The notes beneath the pieces were generated by a model, which saw only the letters and a program-made list of their open reading frames with translations, did no database searches and was not told the DNA's origin. The position numbers were made by a program, and so were the translations under genes. Of a stretch of DNA of 39,316 nt, positions 1 to 6,404 are shown in pieces (the first letter of the stretch is position 1; the number at the start of each line of letters is the position of its first letter). The DNA is from Eubacteriales Family XIII. Incertae Sedis bacterium (GTDB taxonomy: Bacteria; Bacillota; Clostridia; Peptostreptococcales; Anaerovoracaceae): positions 1 to 39,316 of the forward strand of contig JAISAI010000118.1 of NCBI GenBank assembly GCA_031266795.1. Reading direction: 5' to 3'.

Positions 1-207
1 GGCTTGCCGGCCATCAAGATACACTGCTCCGTGCTCGCGGACTACGCGATCAAGTCGGCCATCTACGACTACGCGCAGAAGCACGGCAAGACGTATAAAG
101 GGCTCGAAGGCTTCGACCCGAACGCGGACGAGGAGGACACCCATCACGGCTGCGATATGGAACACGCCGTCGACGATATGGTGAACGACATCAAGGCGGG
201 GAAGTAA
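1..207 (+). CDS. NifU/IscU-like Fe-S cluster scaffold, C-terminal part (truncated by window edge)
   Basis: The frame is open at the left edge, so only about the last 68 residues are present. The stretch LPAIKIHCSVLA contains the H-C-S motif with the third conserved cysteine of IscU/NifU-type scaffolds, followed by the usual helix AIKSAIYDYAQKHG. Proteins of this family assemble iron-sulfur clusters, normally with a cysteine desulfurase that would lie upstream, outside the window. The tail carries a short acidic, His-containing extension (EEDTHHGCD). Family assignment is from the motif; the function is inferred. Confidence 0.8.
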   Translation, partial: GLPAIKIHCSVLADYAIKSAIYDYAQKHGKTYKGLEGFDPNADEEDTHHGCDMEHAVDDMVNDIKAGK

Positions 208-218
208 GGCTATAGATC

Positions 219-1190
219 TCAGTACAACAGCAGAGCCCGTACAGGGCAGGCCGGCGCGCAATACCCGCACGTCAGGCACACGCCGTGATCTACCACGGCG
301 ACGCCTGAGTCGTCCATGTGTATGGCTTTGTTCGGACACGTGCGTACGCACGCGCCGCAGCCCTCGCAGTCGCCTCGATCCACGCGTATCTTCTTGTGGC
401 TGACGTCGGGCGCGTAGGAACGTTCCATCGTTCCCTCCGCGTAGGACACGAGGTCGTCCACCTCGCTCCGCTTGCCGAGGCCGACCATGATCGAGTCCAC
501 GCCGGGCAGGGCGCTGACGTAGTCGAGGCACGCGACGTAGTCGCCCGTGAGGTTGCCGCCGCCAAAGGCCTTCATAGTAAAGACTCCCTTGCCGCATACA
601 TTATTTTTCAATAGGGCCGCGGCCATACCCTCTTTTGTCCCGAAGCCCTTACCGCGCCGTATGCCGAGACCCGCTTTGTTGATGAGCGGGAAGAGTAGGT
701 CGCTTTCCGGCAGCCCGGCGTTCAGCTCGGCGACGTCCGTGTAGTGAGTGGATATGCCGATGGCTTTCACGACGCCTTTTGCTTTCATGTCGTTCAGGCA
801 GGCCCACGCGCCGGAGCGCAGCTCGAAGTCCGGGGCCTCGCGCACCTCGTGCAGCAGGAAGATGTCCAAAGCGTCGAGGCCTATCTCGCGGCGCATATCG
901 TCTATCGCCGCGGCCATGCCGTCATAGGTGGCGTCAAGCGACTTGGACGCTATGACGGGCGGGCGGAAGCCGGGGGCGCTCCGCCGCGTCCGCAGGGCCT
1001 CGGCTATATAAGGGTAGGTCTGATACCACTCGGCCGTGTCTAAGAAGTCTATGCCGCGGTCGAGCGCGTAGCCGACGACATCCGCGCCCTCCGCGAGCGG
1101 CAGGTCGAGCTGCGTGCGCCCGATGGAGAGCACGCCCATGCCGACAGGCGTGACGTCGATGCCGCTTTTCCCTAACTTCCTTCTTTCCAT
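219..1190 (-). CDS. Aldo/keto reductase with C-terminal 2x[4Fe-4S] ferredoxin domain
   Basis: The N-terminal part has the aldo/keto reductase TIM-barrel pattern: MERRKLGKSGIDVTPVGMG, then LDTAEWYQ with the catalytic Asp and Tyr, a Lys in ASKSLD and a His in FLLHEV. The last 55 residues hold two ferredoxin cysteine clusters (CEGCGACVRTCP and CLTCGYCAPACP). This architecture is common in anaerobic Firmicutes; the substrate is unknown. The start at 1190 is chosen because homology begins there. The frame stays open to 1286, but that extension lies inside the 83-bp repeat array. No clear Shine-Dalgarno precedes the ATG, so the repeats may have altered the leader. Confidence 0.88.
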   Translation of the reverse strand: MERRKLGKSGIDVTPVGMGVLSIGRTQLDLPLAEGADVVGYALDRGIDFLDTAEWYQTYPYIAEALRTRRSAPGFRPPVIASKSLDATYDGMAAAIDDMRREIGLDALDIFLLHEVREAPDFELRSGAWACLNDMKAKGVVKAIGISTHYTDVAELNAGLPESDLLFPLINKAGLGIRRGKGFGTKEGMAAALLKNNVCGKGVFTMKAFGGGNLTGDYVACLDYVSALPGVDSIMVGLGKRSEVDDLVSYAEGTMERSYAPDVSHKKIRVDRGDCEGCGACVRTCPNKAIHMDDSGVAVVDHGVCLTCGYCAPACPVRALLLY

Positions 1191-1220
1191 AGGATGAATT
1201 GTAACACGTCCCGGATATAG

Positions 1221-1438
1221 TTGGCCATCAGAGTCCACTTCGTCGATCAGAGATCGACGAGGAAAAGGTGGATTGGTATGGGTCATTTTCGTGTGACTTG
1301 GAGTTGGCCATCTTAGTCCACTTCGTCGATCAGAGATCGACGAGGAAAAGGTGGATTGGTATGGGTCATTTTCGTGTGACTTGGAGTTGGCTATCAGAGT
1401 CCACTTCGCCGATCAGGTCGACGAGGAAATGGATTGAC
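1221..1438. repeat. 83-bp tandem repeat, about 2.6 copies, with internal hairpin
   Basis: Units begin at 1221, 1304 and 1387, giving an exact 83-bp period. The first two are nearly identical; the third is shorter and diverged. Each unit has an inverted repeat (TCGTCGAT, loop CAGAG, ATCGACGA) flanked by a second pair (TCCAC and GTGGA), so a transcript could fold into a long hairpin. The array fills the gap between the histidine kinase 3' end (1464) and the reductase start (1190), so it lies in the reductase leader region. Confidence 0.9.
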
Positions 1439-1463
1439 ATATGGTAACTTTCCGCCTTGCCTC

Positions 1464-2846
1464 TTATCCCGCCGCCAATCTTACCGCTATTGTCGTCCCG
1501 AAGCCGGGTTCGCTCTGCGCCTCAAGCTCGCCGTCGTGTATTTTCACGATATTGTCAACGATGGACAGGCCAAGCCCCATTCCTCCGCCGGCTCTGCTTC
1601 TCGCTTTGTCGATACGATAGAATCTTTCAAATACATGATCGATGTGCTGTCGGCTCATCCCAATACCGGTATCTTTTATCGCCAACATCGAGGCATCGCC
1701 ATCAGTTCCGCACATAAGGGTAATTGTCCCGCCTTCGGGTGTAAACTTCACGCTGTTGTCAATCAATGCCCGCAACAGCTCACGAATCATCGTTTTGTCC
1801 GCATAAAGCACGCAATCCGCCTGTATATCCCGTCTGTAGATATGCGAAGCATCTGAGGCGGTTTGTTCCTCATACAGTTCGCCCATAAGTTCACCAAGCG
1901 AAAATCTTTCTTTGCACAAACCCTGCTTTGCGCTGTCGCCTCTGGCAAGAAACAGCAGATGCTCCACTAACGCGCCCATATAGGCGGTCTGTCTGCCGAT
2001 AACGGCAATGCTGTCCGCCAGAACCTCTTGATTTTCATGTCCCCAACGCATCAGCATATCCACGTTCCCCTGCAAAATCGACAACGGCGTCCGCAACTCA
2101 TGAGACGCGTTTGCCGTAAACTCGCCTTGCTGCTCAAACGCTCTTTCCACCCGTTCCAACATCCCGTTGATCGTTAGTGCGAGTCTGTGAAGCTCGTCAT
2201 TCGACTGCGGGATCTCCAAGCGCTCTTTCAGGGAGTGGGAATCTATCAGCCCAGCCTTGTCGATCATGTCTTGAATGGGCGAAAGCATACGATAGCTGAC
2301 AACCCGTCCGATCAAGATTACCACCGTCGCTCCGACCGCGTCTGCCAAAGCCAGCAATACCGCGAGCAAGCGCAAAAAATCCACTTCGCGCTGCAAACTC
2401 ACCGCCATATAGAGAGAACCCATCCTATCCCCTCCGTCAATAATCGGCTGTTCATGAACCACCACAAGCAGATTGCCCTGAAACAACAATTGCGGCGTTT
2501 TCGCAGACACCGGCAGTTTTGTTTCGTCCATCGGGAAATTGTATTCCCTGTTGACAATGACGTTTTTTTCATCACGCAAAAACATATTCGTGTACCTATC
2601 GGCGTTTTGGACTTTCAAAATGCCCGCATGATCGAGGGTCTCGCCCTCATGGATTTCCGTCAGAATGTTGTCCGCGATCATGGACGCGGAAATTTTGATG
2701 TTCGACAGCTGATCGTGAACAAGAAATCTGTATGCCATTCCGAATACCGCGATGCTCAGTATCAACAACAAAGCGATAAAAAGCATGATATAAGCACGCG
2801 CAAGCCGCCCGGACAGCTTATGTTTTTTCGCGCAAAACATAGCCAA
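1464..2846 (-). CDS. Two-component sensor histidine kinase
   Basis: 460 residues. The order is: a first membrane segment (about 18-40), an extracytoplasmic sensor region (about 45-155), a second membrane segment (about 158-181), a HAMP linker, a HisKA domain with the phospho-acceptor His249 in ASHELRTPL, and a HATPase_c domain with an N-box (DNSVKFTPEGG) and G-box (DTGIGM). This is a full-length OmpR-partner kinase. It overlaps the upstream regulator gene by 29 bp, so the two are co-transcribed. The signal is unknown; linkage to an FTR1 permease suggests iron or an envelope cue (inference). Its regulator has lost the receiver domain, so the kinase may have no partner here. Confidence 0.93.
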   Translation of the reverse strand: MAMFCAKKHKLSGRLARAYIMLFIALLLILSIAVFGMAYRFLVHDQLSNIKISASMIADNILTEIHEGETLDHAGILKVQNADRYTNMFLRDEKNVIVNREYNFPMDETKLPVSAKTPQLLFQGNLLVVVHEQPIIDGGDRMGSLYMAVSLQREVDFLRLLAVLLALADAVGATVVILIGRVVSYRMLSPIQDMIDKAGLIDSHSLKERLEIPQSNDELHRLALTINGMLERVERAFEQQGEFTANASHELRTPLSILQGNVDMLMRWGHENQEVLADSIAVIGRQTAYMGALVEHLLFLARGDSAKQGLCKERFSLGELMGELYEEQTASDASHIYRRDIQADCVLYADKTMIRELLRALIDNSVKFTPEGGTITLMCGTDGDASMLAIKDTGIGMSRQHIDHVFERFYRIDKARSRAGGGMGLGLSIVDNIVKIHDGELEAQSEPGFGTTIAVRLAAG

Positions 2847-3195
2847 GCCCTCGTATCGTTTCTATACAATGCTTTGCCGCGCCGTTTTTCGTTTTCATGC
2901 GAAGGTATCGAATATAAACGTCAACGACGTTGCTATCACCCGTATAATGATAGCCCCATACCGCGTTGATGAGCTGCTCTCTTGTCAAGGCCGCGTTCTT
3001 GTTACGCATCAGATATTCCAACAAATCATATTCCGTTTTTGTCAAATCAAGCTGCGCTCCGTCAAGAAACGCCGTGTGCTGCAAGACATTCATCGACAAA
3101 GACCCCACGTTTAACGTCTCGCCTTGCGAATCCCGATATGCGCGTGTTACCGAGCGTATACGCGCAAGCACTTCCTCCATGTGAAAAGGCTTTTC
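2818..3195 (-). pseudogene. OmpR/PhoB-type response regulator lacking its receiver domain
   Basis: The ORF from ATG 3180 encodes 120 residues: the C-terminal winged-helix DNA-binding domain (LTKTEYDLLEYLMRNKNAAL, then NVVDVYIRYLRMK and IRGLGYVL). In frame upstream of the ATG, codons at about 3181-3195 read EKPFH. This continues as KPFHMEEVLARIR, the conserved end of a receiver domain. Further upstream the frame becomes that of the permease gene, so some 110 receiver residues, including the phospho-acceptor Asp, are absent. I infer a deletion. The remaining domain could still bind DNA without phosphorylation control if translated from 3180. Confidence 0.75.
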
Positions 3196-3997
3196 TATGA
3201 AGATTCTCTTTGAGAAACAATCGGGAAAACACGATTGTCACAACGACGCTCAATTTGTCAATAGGAACAACCAAACTGACATTTCCCTCTTGCAGCGCGC
3301 GGTAAAAGCAAAGCCATGATACGCCTGTCGCAAGACCGGAAAGTACGATAAAGGCTATGTTCCTTTTGTCAACGGTTCTTATGAGTCTGTGTTTTTTGCC
3401 TCGCAAAACAATTCCCCAGGCCATGATCAATACGACTGTTGTACGGATGGCCGTCCCTGCATTGGATTCTATGTCCTGTATGCCTATTTTGCCGAGCACG
3501 GAAGTCAGCGCGGCGAAAACAGCGGACAGCGCGGCGTAAAAAAACCATGCCCTCTGTTCTCCGCGCGAAGACCCCGGCTTCTGTCGCCAGACAATCAGGT
3601 ATGTCCCGGCTGCGAGCAGCGCCATTCCCGCGCACATCCACATAGTGGGGATTTCCCTTAAAATGAGGACGGCGAAAACAACGGCCAGTATCGTGCTGCT
3701 TTTGTCAATCGTAGTTACCTTGTTGACGTCCCCAAGCTGCAAAGCCTTAAAATAACAAAGCCAGGACGCGCCCGTGGACGCGCCGGAGAGAATGAGGAAC
3801 ACAAGGCTGTATATTGAAATCGTGCGAACGGCATTCTGCGACCCGGCGACGAAAACCATCAGCCATGAAAACAGCCACACAATGACCGTGCGCAATGCCG
3901 TAGCCAAATCGGAATCAACGTTTTTGATTCCGATTTTCGCCAATACGGATGTTATGCCCGCGAATAACGCGGAACTTACAGCATATGCAAGCCACAT
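3062..3997 (-). pseudogene. DMT-family (EamA) permease, C-terminus replaced by out-of-frame sequence
   Basis: Two tandem EamA repeats are visible, each starting with a similar helix (SALFAGITSVLAKIGI and SAVFAALTSVLGKIGI) and each containing SGA/LATGxSWLC. Homology runs to about residue 266 (SRLFLKENLHRKAF). After that the frame enters the response-regulator gene and reads unrelated sequence for some 45 residues. The normal last membrane helix is missing. The start ATG sits directly after the FTR1 stop (TGATATG), so translation is probably coupled. The substrate is unknown. The truncated protein might still insert in the membrane, but I treat it as a broken gene. Confidence 0.7.
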
Positions 3998-3998
3998 A

Positions 3999-5282
3999 TC
4001 AGTTTGCGTCGTCCGGCCGGCGTTCTCCTCTCAGTTTCGCTGTCTTTGATATTTGAACGGCAAAAGTCAATAGTATAATGGTGAGCAAGAGAGCCTGCGG
4101 CATGAGCGTTTCGAGCGTCGGATAGATACCGAGAAGATCGATGGTCGGGATGTTCCGTATGGGCGTCATGCCTACAATATCTCCCAGTTGAAGCCGGTTG
4201 ACTGCCGAACCGGTGAAAGAAATCGCCATCGCCGACAGCAAGACGCTTGTACCGATAAAGAACGGCTTGATCGGCATTTTCATACTCAGCACCCGAATGA
4301 GCAGATAAACCACAACAAGCAAAAGCAGACCTACGGCAAGACCGAGCCATATCATCGACATATTGCTTTTTGTGTTGGACAGCAGTGCCATATAGAACAA
4401 TATTATTTCGGCCCCCTCGCGAAAAACCGCGAGAAAGGCCGCGAAAGCCAGCGAGAACAGGCTGCTTTTGGCGACCGATCCCTGCACCTTTCCCTCTATA
4501 TAACTGTTCCATGCCGACGCCTGTGACTTTGACACCATCCAGTTGCTCACGTAAAAGAGGACGCCTACGGCGATAAGCATGGTGACGCCCTCAATGACCT
4601 CTTGGCCAGCGTTTATTATCCCCGAAAGCGCATTCAGTATGACGGCCAATGCGACGCTTGCGGCCAAGGCAACGAGAATCCCTATGTAGACCGCTTTGAC
4701 GCTCTGCTTGTTGCCGCTTTTCACAAGATACGCGATAATGGCGCCGACAATCAGTATCGCTTCAAAGCCGTCGCGCATTATGATTAGCAATGACTGAAAA
4801 AATGCTGCTGCATTTCCACCCATGCCTCCCGATTGGTCTGCGGCAGTCCCGTCAAGCCTATTGGCGTCCTCCCGCAAGTATGTGATAAGGACATCGAGCG
4901 CATCACGAATCTCATCACTCGGCGCGCCAGCGCGCATGGCCTTTTTGATAAGGCTGAATTGATATTCAACCTGTGCGGCGCGGCTTCCCGATATGGAAGC
5001 CATCACGGTCTTTTCAAAACCGAATTTTTCATAATACCCGAAATATGCGTCGTTGATCCGGTCATGGGCGGCATCTGCGTCGTCAGCCAAATAGAGAGCA
5101 TACGCTTCGTCGCATACGTTTTGCATATCATCGACGATCTCATTCCATGAATCGTATGCCGCGAAGACAGGCATGGGGGATAGGTTAAGGCACAACAAAG
5201 CGAAGAGAATGAAAAGCGTTTTTGCGGGCGTTTTTTTTATTTTTTCCTCCATTTTTTCCTCCATTCCGCACGGTTGCAACAC
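3999..5282 (-). CDS. FTR1-family iron permease with N-terminal periplasmic-type domain
   Basis: 427 residues. A signal-like segment (about 21-41, TLFILFALLCLNLSPMPVFA) is followed by a helical extracellular domain (about 45-160) and a polytopic FTR1 domain. Both iron-binding signatures are visible: RDGFE at 170-174, in place of the usual REGFE, and REGAE at 288-292. Bacterial members (EfeU type) import iron across the cytoplasmic membrane. The GTG at 5282 has a CAGGAG about 8 nt upstream; ATG at 5252 has GGAGG 6 nt upstream and is an equally good start. It is first in a minus-strand series with the permease, regulator and kinase genes. Confidence 0.9.
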   Translation of the reverse strand: MLQPCGMEEKMEEKIKKTPAKTLFILFALLCLNLSPMPVFAAYDSWNEIVDDMQNVCDEAYALYLADDADAAHDRINDAYFGYYEKFGFEKTVMASISGSRAAQVEYQFSLIKKAMRAGAPSDEIRDALDVLITYLREDANRLDGTAADQSGGMGGNAAAFFQSLLIIMRDGFEAILIVGAIIAYLVKSGNKQSVKAVYIGILVALAASVALAVILNALSGIINAGQEVIEGVTMLIAVGVLFYVSNWMVSKSQASAWNSYIEGKVQGSVAKSSLFSLAFAAFLAVFREGAEIILFYMALLSNTKSNMSMIWLGLAVGLLLLVVVYLLIRVLSMKMPIKPFFIGTSVLLSAMAISFTGSAVNRLQLGDIVGMTPIRNIPTIDLLGIYPTLETLMPQALLLTIILLTFAVQISKTAKLRGERRPDDAN

Positions 5283-5298
5283 ATATGAAACTCCTGCT

Positions 5299-5355
5299 GT
5301 TATATCAGACTAATATGAGAGATTGATGATACGAAGATTAGAATCTCATTAGAAT
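5299..5355 (-). promoter_or_regulatory. Candidate promoter and OmpR-type direct-repeat site for the iron operon
   Basis: On the minus strand an extended -10-like TATAAC lies at 5304-5299. Upstream are two identical octamers, ATTCTAAT (plus strand ATTAGAAT at 5337-5344 and 5348-5355), in direct orientation with an 11-bp period. OmpR/PhoB-class regulators typically bind direct half-sites spaced this way next to the -35 region. The two sites end about 10 bp upstream of where the -35 should be. That the local regulator binds here is inference. Confidence 0.4.
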
Positions 5356-5360
5356 TCGGC

Positions 5361-5528
5361 ATGGTTCACACTTGCCTGTCTTCCCTACACCCGGAAGCGG
5401 AAACGATGCGGGAAAGCCGGGAGTGTGAGTGCACAGCGTTGAAACTTACCGTATGCCCGGAGAAATATCTATCCGTCGCAGAGAGAACCATTGACACGGC
5501 GATAAAACTTGACGAGCCGGAGTTATAG
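5361..5528 (+). CDS. Small unrecognised ORF (55 aa), possibly a gene remnant
   Basis: An ATG at 5361, or an internal ATG at 5406, opens a frame ending at TAG 5526-5528. The second half (YLSVAERTIDTAIKLDEPEL) has a protein-like, charged, helix-prone composition. No ribosome site is evident and I recognise no family. It could be the 3' remnant of a longer gene lost when this region was rearranged. It is the only coding-like signal in the 466-bp gap between the FTR1 gene and the toxin gene. Confidence 0.25.
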   Translation: MVHTCLSSLHPEAETMRESRECECTALKLTVCPEKYLSVAERTIDTAIKLDEPEL

Positions 5529-5554
5529 AGCTATACGCAATTTTCAACAGCATA

Positions 5555-5582
5555 TTGACTTTCACCTGATTTTGGGTAAAAT
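5555..5582 (+). promoter_or_regulatory. Promoter of the type III antitoxin RNA
   Basis: TTGACT at 5555-5560 and TAAAAT at 5577-5582 are separated by 16 bp. Transcription would begin near 5588-5591, just before the first hairpin of the repeat RNA. In type III loci one promoter upstream of the repeats drives both the RNA and, by read-through, the toxin. Confidence 0.65.
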
Positions 5583-5612
5583 ATAAGTGTGCCGCAAGGC
5601 ACGAAAATGTCC

Positions 5613-5702
5613 GCCGCGCACCGGAGCGGGGTATAAGAAAAGGCTCGACAAATTTTCGCCGCATACCGGAGCGGGGTACAAGAAAAGGCTCGAAAATCAT
5701 GC
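5613..5702 (+). repeat. Two tandem 45-bp antitoxin repeats
   Basis: The units are 5613-5657 and 5658-5702. The block ACCGGAGCGGGGTA starts at 5620 and again at 5665. Differences are concentrated at the unit ends and in one base of the TAYAAG block. A diverged partial unit precedes them. Confidence 0.9.
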
Positions 5703-5733
5703 CCCCGCCGCCAGTCGGCGGGGGCTTATCGTT
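5701..5733 (+). terminator. Hairpin terminator between antitoxin RNA and toxin
   Basis: A perfect 10-bp GC stem (GCCCCCGCCG at 5701-5710, CGGCGGGGGC at 5716-5725) with a 5-nt loop is followed by TTATCGTT. The T tract is weak. A leaky terminator here is expected, because it sets the RNA:toxin ratio in type III systems. Confidence 0.8.
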
Positions 5734-5748
5734 AAAAGGGGAAAATGA

Positions 5749-6255
5749 ATGAACGAAAGTGATATTAGACCCGGTTACGTCTACCACATCAAAAATACAT
5801 ACTTCGACGCTGTGGAGGATGACAAACTCATGAGGAACCATGAGGGCGGCTCATACCGCCCCACCTATTTTTGCATCAAAGATGAAAAGACAGGCTTGCT
5901 GTGGGTAATCCCTATGAGCCGCCGGGCCGAGAAGTATAGAGCGTATATGCAAAAGGATATTGACCGTTATGGCAAATGCCTGAAAATCGTCATAGGTGAA
6001 TACGCGAGCGTTAACGCCGTTTTTTTGCTTCAAAATATGTTTCCTGTCCTACCGAAGTACATAGACCATATACATTTGGTAAAAAGTAATCCCGTACCCG
6101 TCAACACGCGCCTTAAAATAATCATTGACCGCAATTTCCGCGAGTTGTTGCGCTTGCACCGCAAAGGTATCGGAATCATTTTTCCGGACATTACGCGCCT
6201 TGAAAAACTTATGTTGGACGAATTGGACGCCGAAAGACGGCAATCCCCGCAATAA
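5749..6255 (+). CDS. Type III toxin-antitoxin endoribonuclease toxin (CptN/ToxN-like)
   Basis: 168 residues, the usual size of ToxN-fold toxins. It begins MNESDIRPGYVYHIKNTYFDAV and has the region RPTYFCIKDEKTGLLWVIPMS, resembling the conserved core strands of the CptN/ToxN group. The C-terminal half is helical (NTRLKIIIDRNFRELLRLHRK). Such proteins are sequence-specific ribonucleases inhibited by the RNA encoded just upstream, and they give phage abortive infection or plasmid stability. ATG 5749 is preceded by AAAAGGGG at 7 nt; ATG 5745 is out of frame and stops at once. The sub-family (CptIN rather than ToxIN or TenpIN) rests on remembered similarity plus the 45-nt repeat length and is less certain. 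Confidence 0.83.
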   Translation: MNESDIRPGYVYHIKNTYFDAVEDDKLMRNHEGGSYRPTYFCIKDEKTGLLWVIPMSRRAEKYRAYMQKDIDRYGKCLKIVIGEYASVNAVFLLQNMFPVLPKYIDHIHLVKSNPVPVNTRLKIIIDRNFRELLRLHRKGIGIIFPDITRLEKLMLDELDAERRQSPQ

Positions 6256-6300
6256 TAGGTATAACTGGACTTTCTGTTTGCTTCTATATGTCAGTCTAAC

Positions 6301-6332
6301 AAAATGTGGATTGATCTGGTTATTTTCGTGTG
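6301..6332. repeat. Decayed fragment of the 83-bp repeat upstream of alaS
   Basis: Aligning with 1264-1296, about 28 of 33 positions agree, including GTGGATTG and ATTTTCGTGTG, in the same orientation. It lies in the 149-bp gap between the toxin gene and alaS. AT-rich sequence after it (GATAAAATATATG) may hold the alaS promoter. Confidence 0.55.
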
Positions 6333-6404
6333 GCAGACCCATGTATATGATAAAATATATGTTCGATAAGGTAATACGGTAATAAAGCAGTAGGGAAGTA
6401 GCAT

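Larger units (their letters stand above)
5588..5733 (+). ncRNA. Type III antitoxin RNA (CptI/ToxI-like) with 45-nt repeats
   Basis: The transcript would start with a small hairpin (GTGCC, GCAA loop, GGCAC). Two tandem units follow at 5613-5657 and 5658-5702, alike except at a few positions, each containing ACCGGAGCGGGGTA and AAGAAAAGGCTCGA. A partial unit tail precedes them (AAGGCACGAAAAT). The tetramer AAAT occurs at the matching place in all three (5605, 5650, 5694), i.e. 44-45 nt apart. ToxN enzymes are known to cut A-rich sites of this kind, releasing repeat-length RNA that binds and inhibits the toxin. A hairpin terminator and then the toxin gene follow, which is the standard type III layout. 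Confidence 0.82.

Noticed and set aside
1191-1286. N-terminal extension of the aldo/keto reductase to 1286
   Set aside because: The extra residues come from the 83-bp repeat and do not match the family; homology begins at the Met at 1190.
5588-5733. CRISPR array
   Set aside because: Only two contiguous 45-nt units without spacers, followed by a terminator and toxin gene; the type III antitoxin reading explains all of it.
5446-5841. 131-codon minus-strand frame across the toxin-antitoxin repeats
   Set aside because: It reads through the RNA repeats and terminator, giving a repetitive peptide (FEPFLVPRSG and VEPFLIPRSG) that only mirrors the antitoxin RNA.
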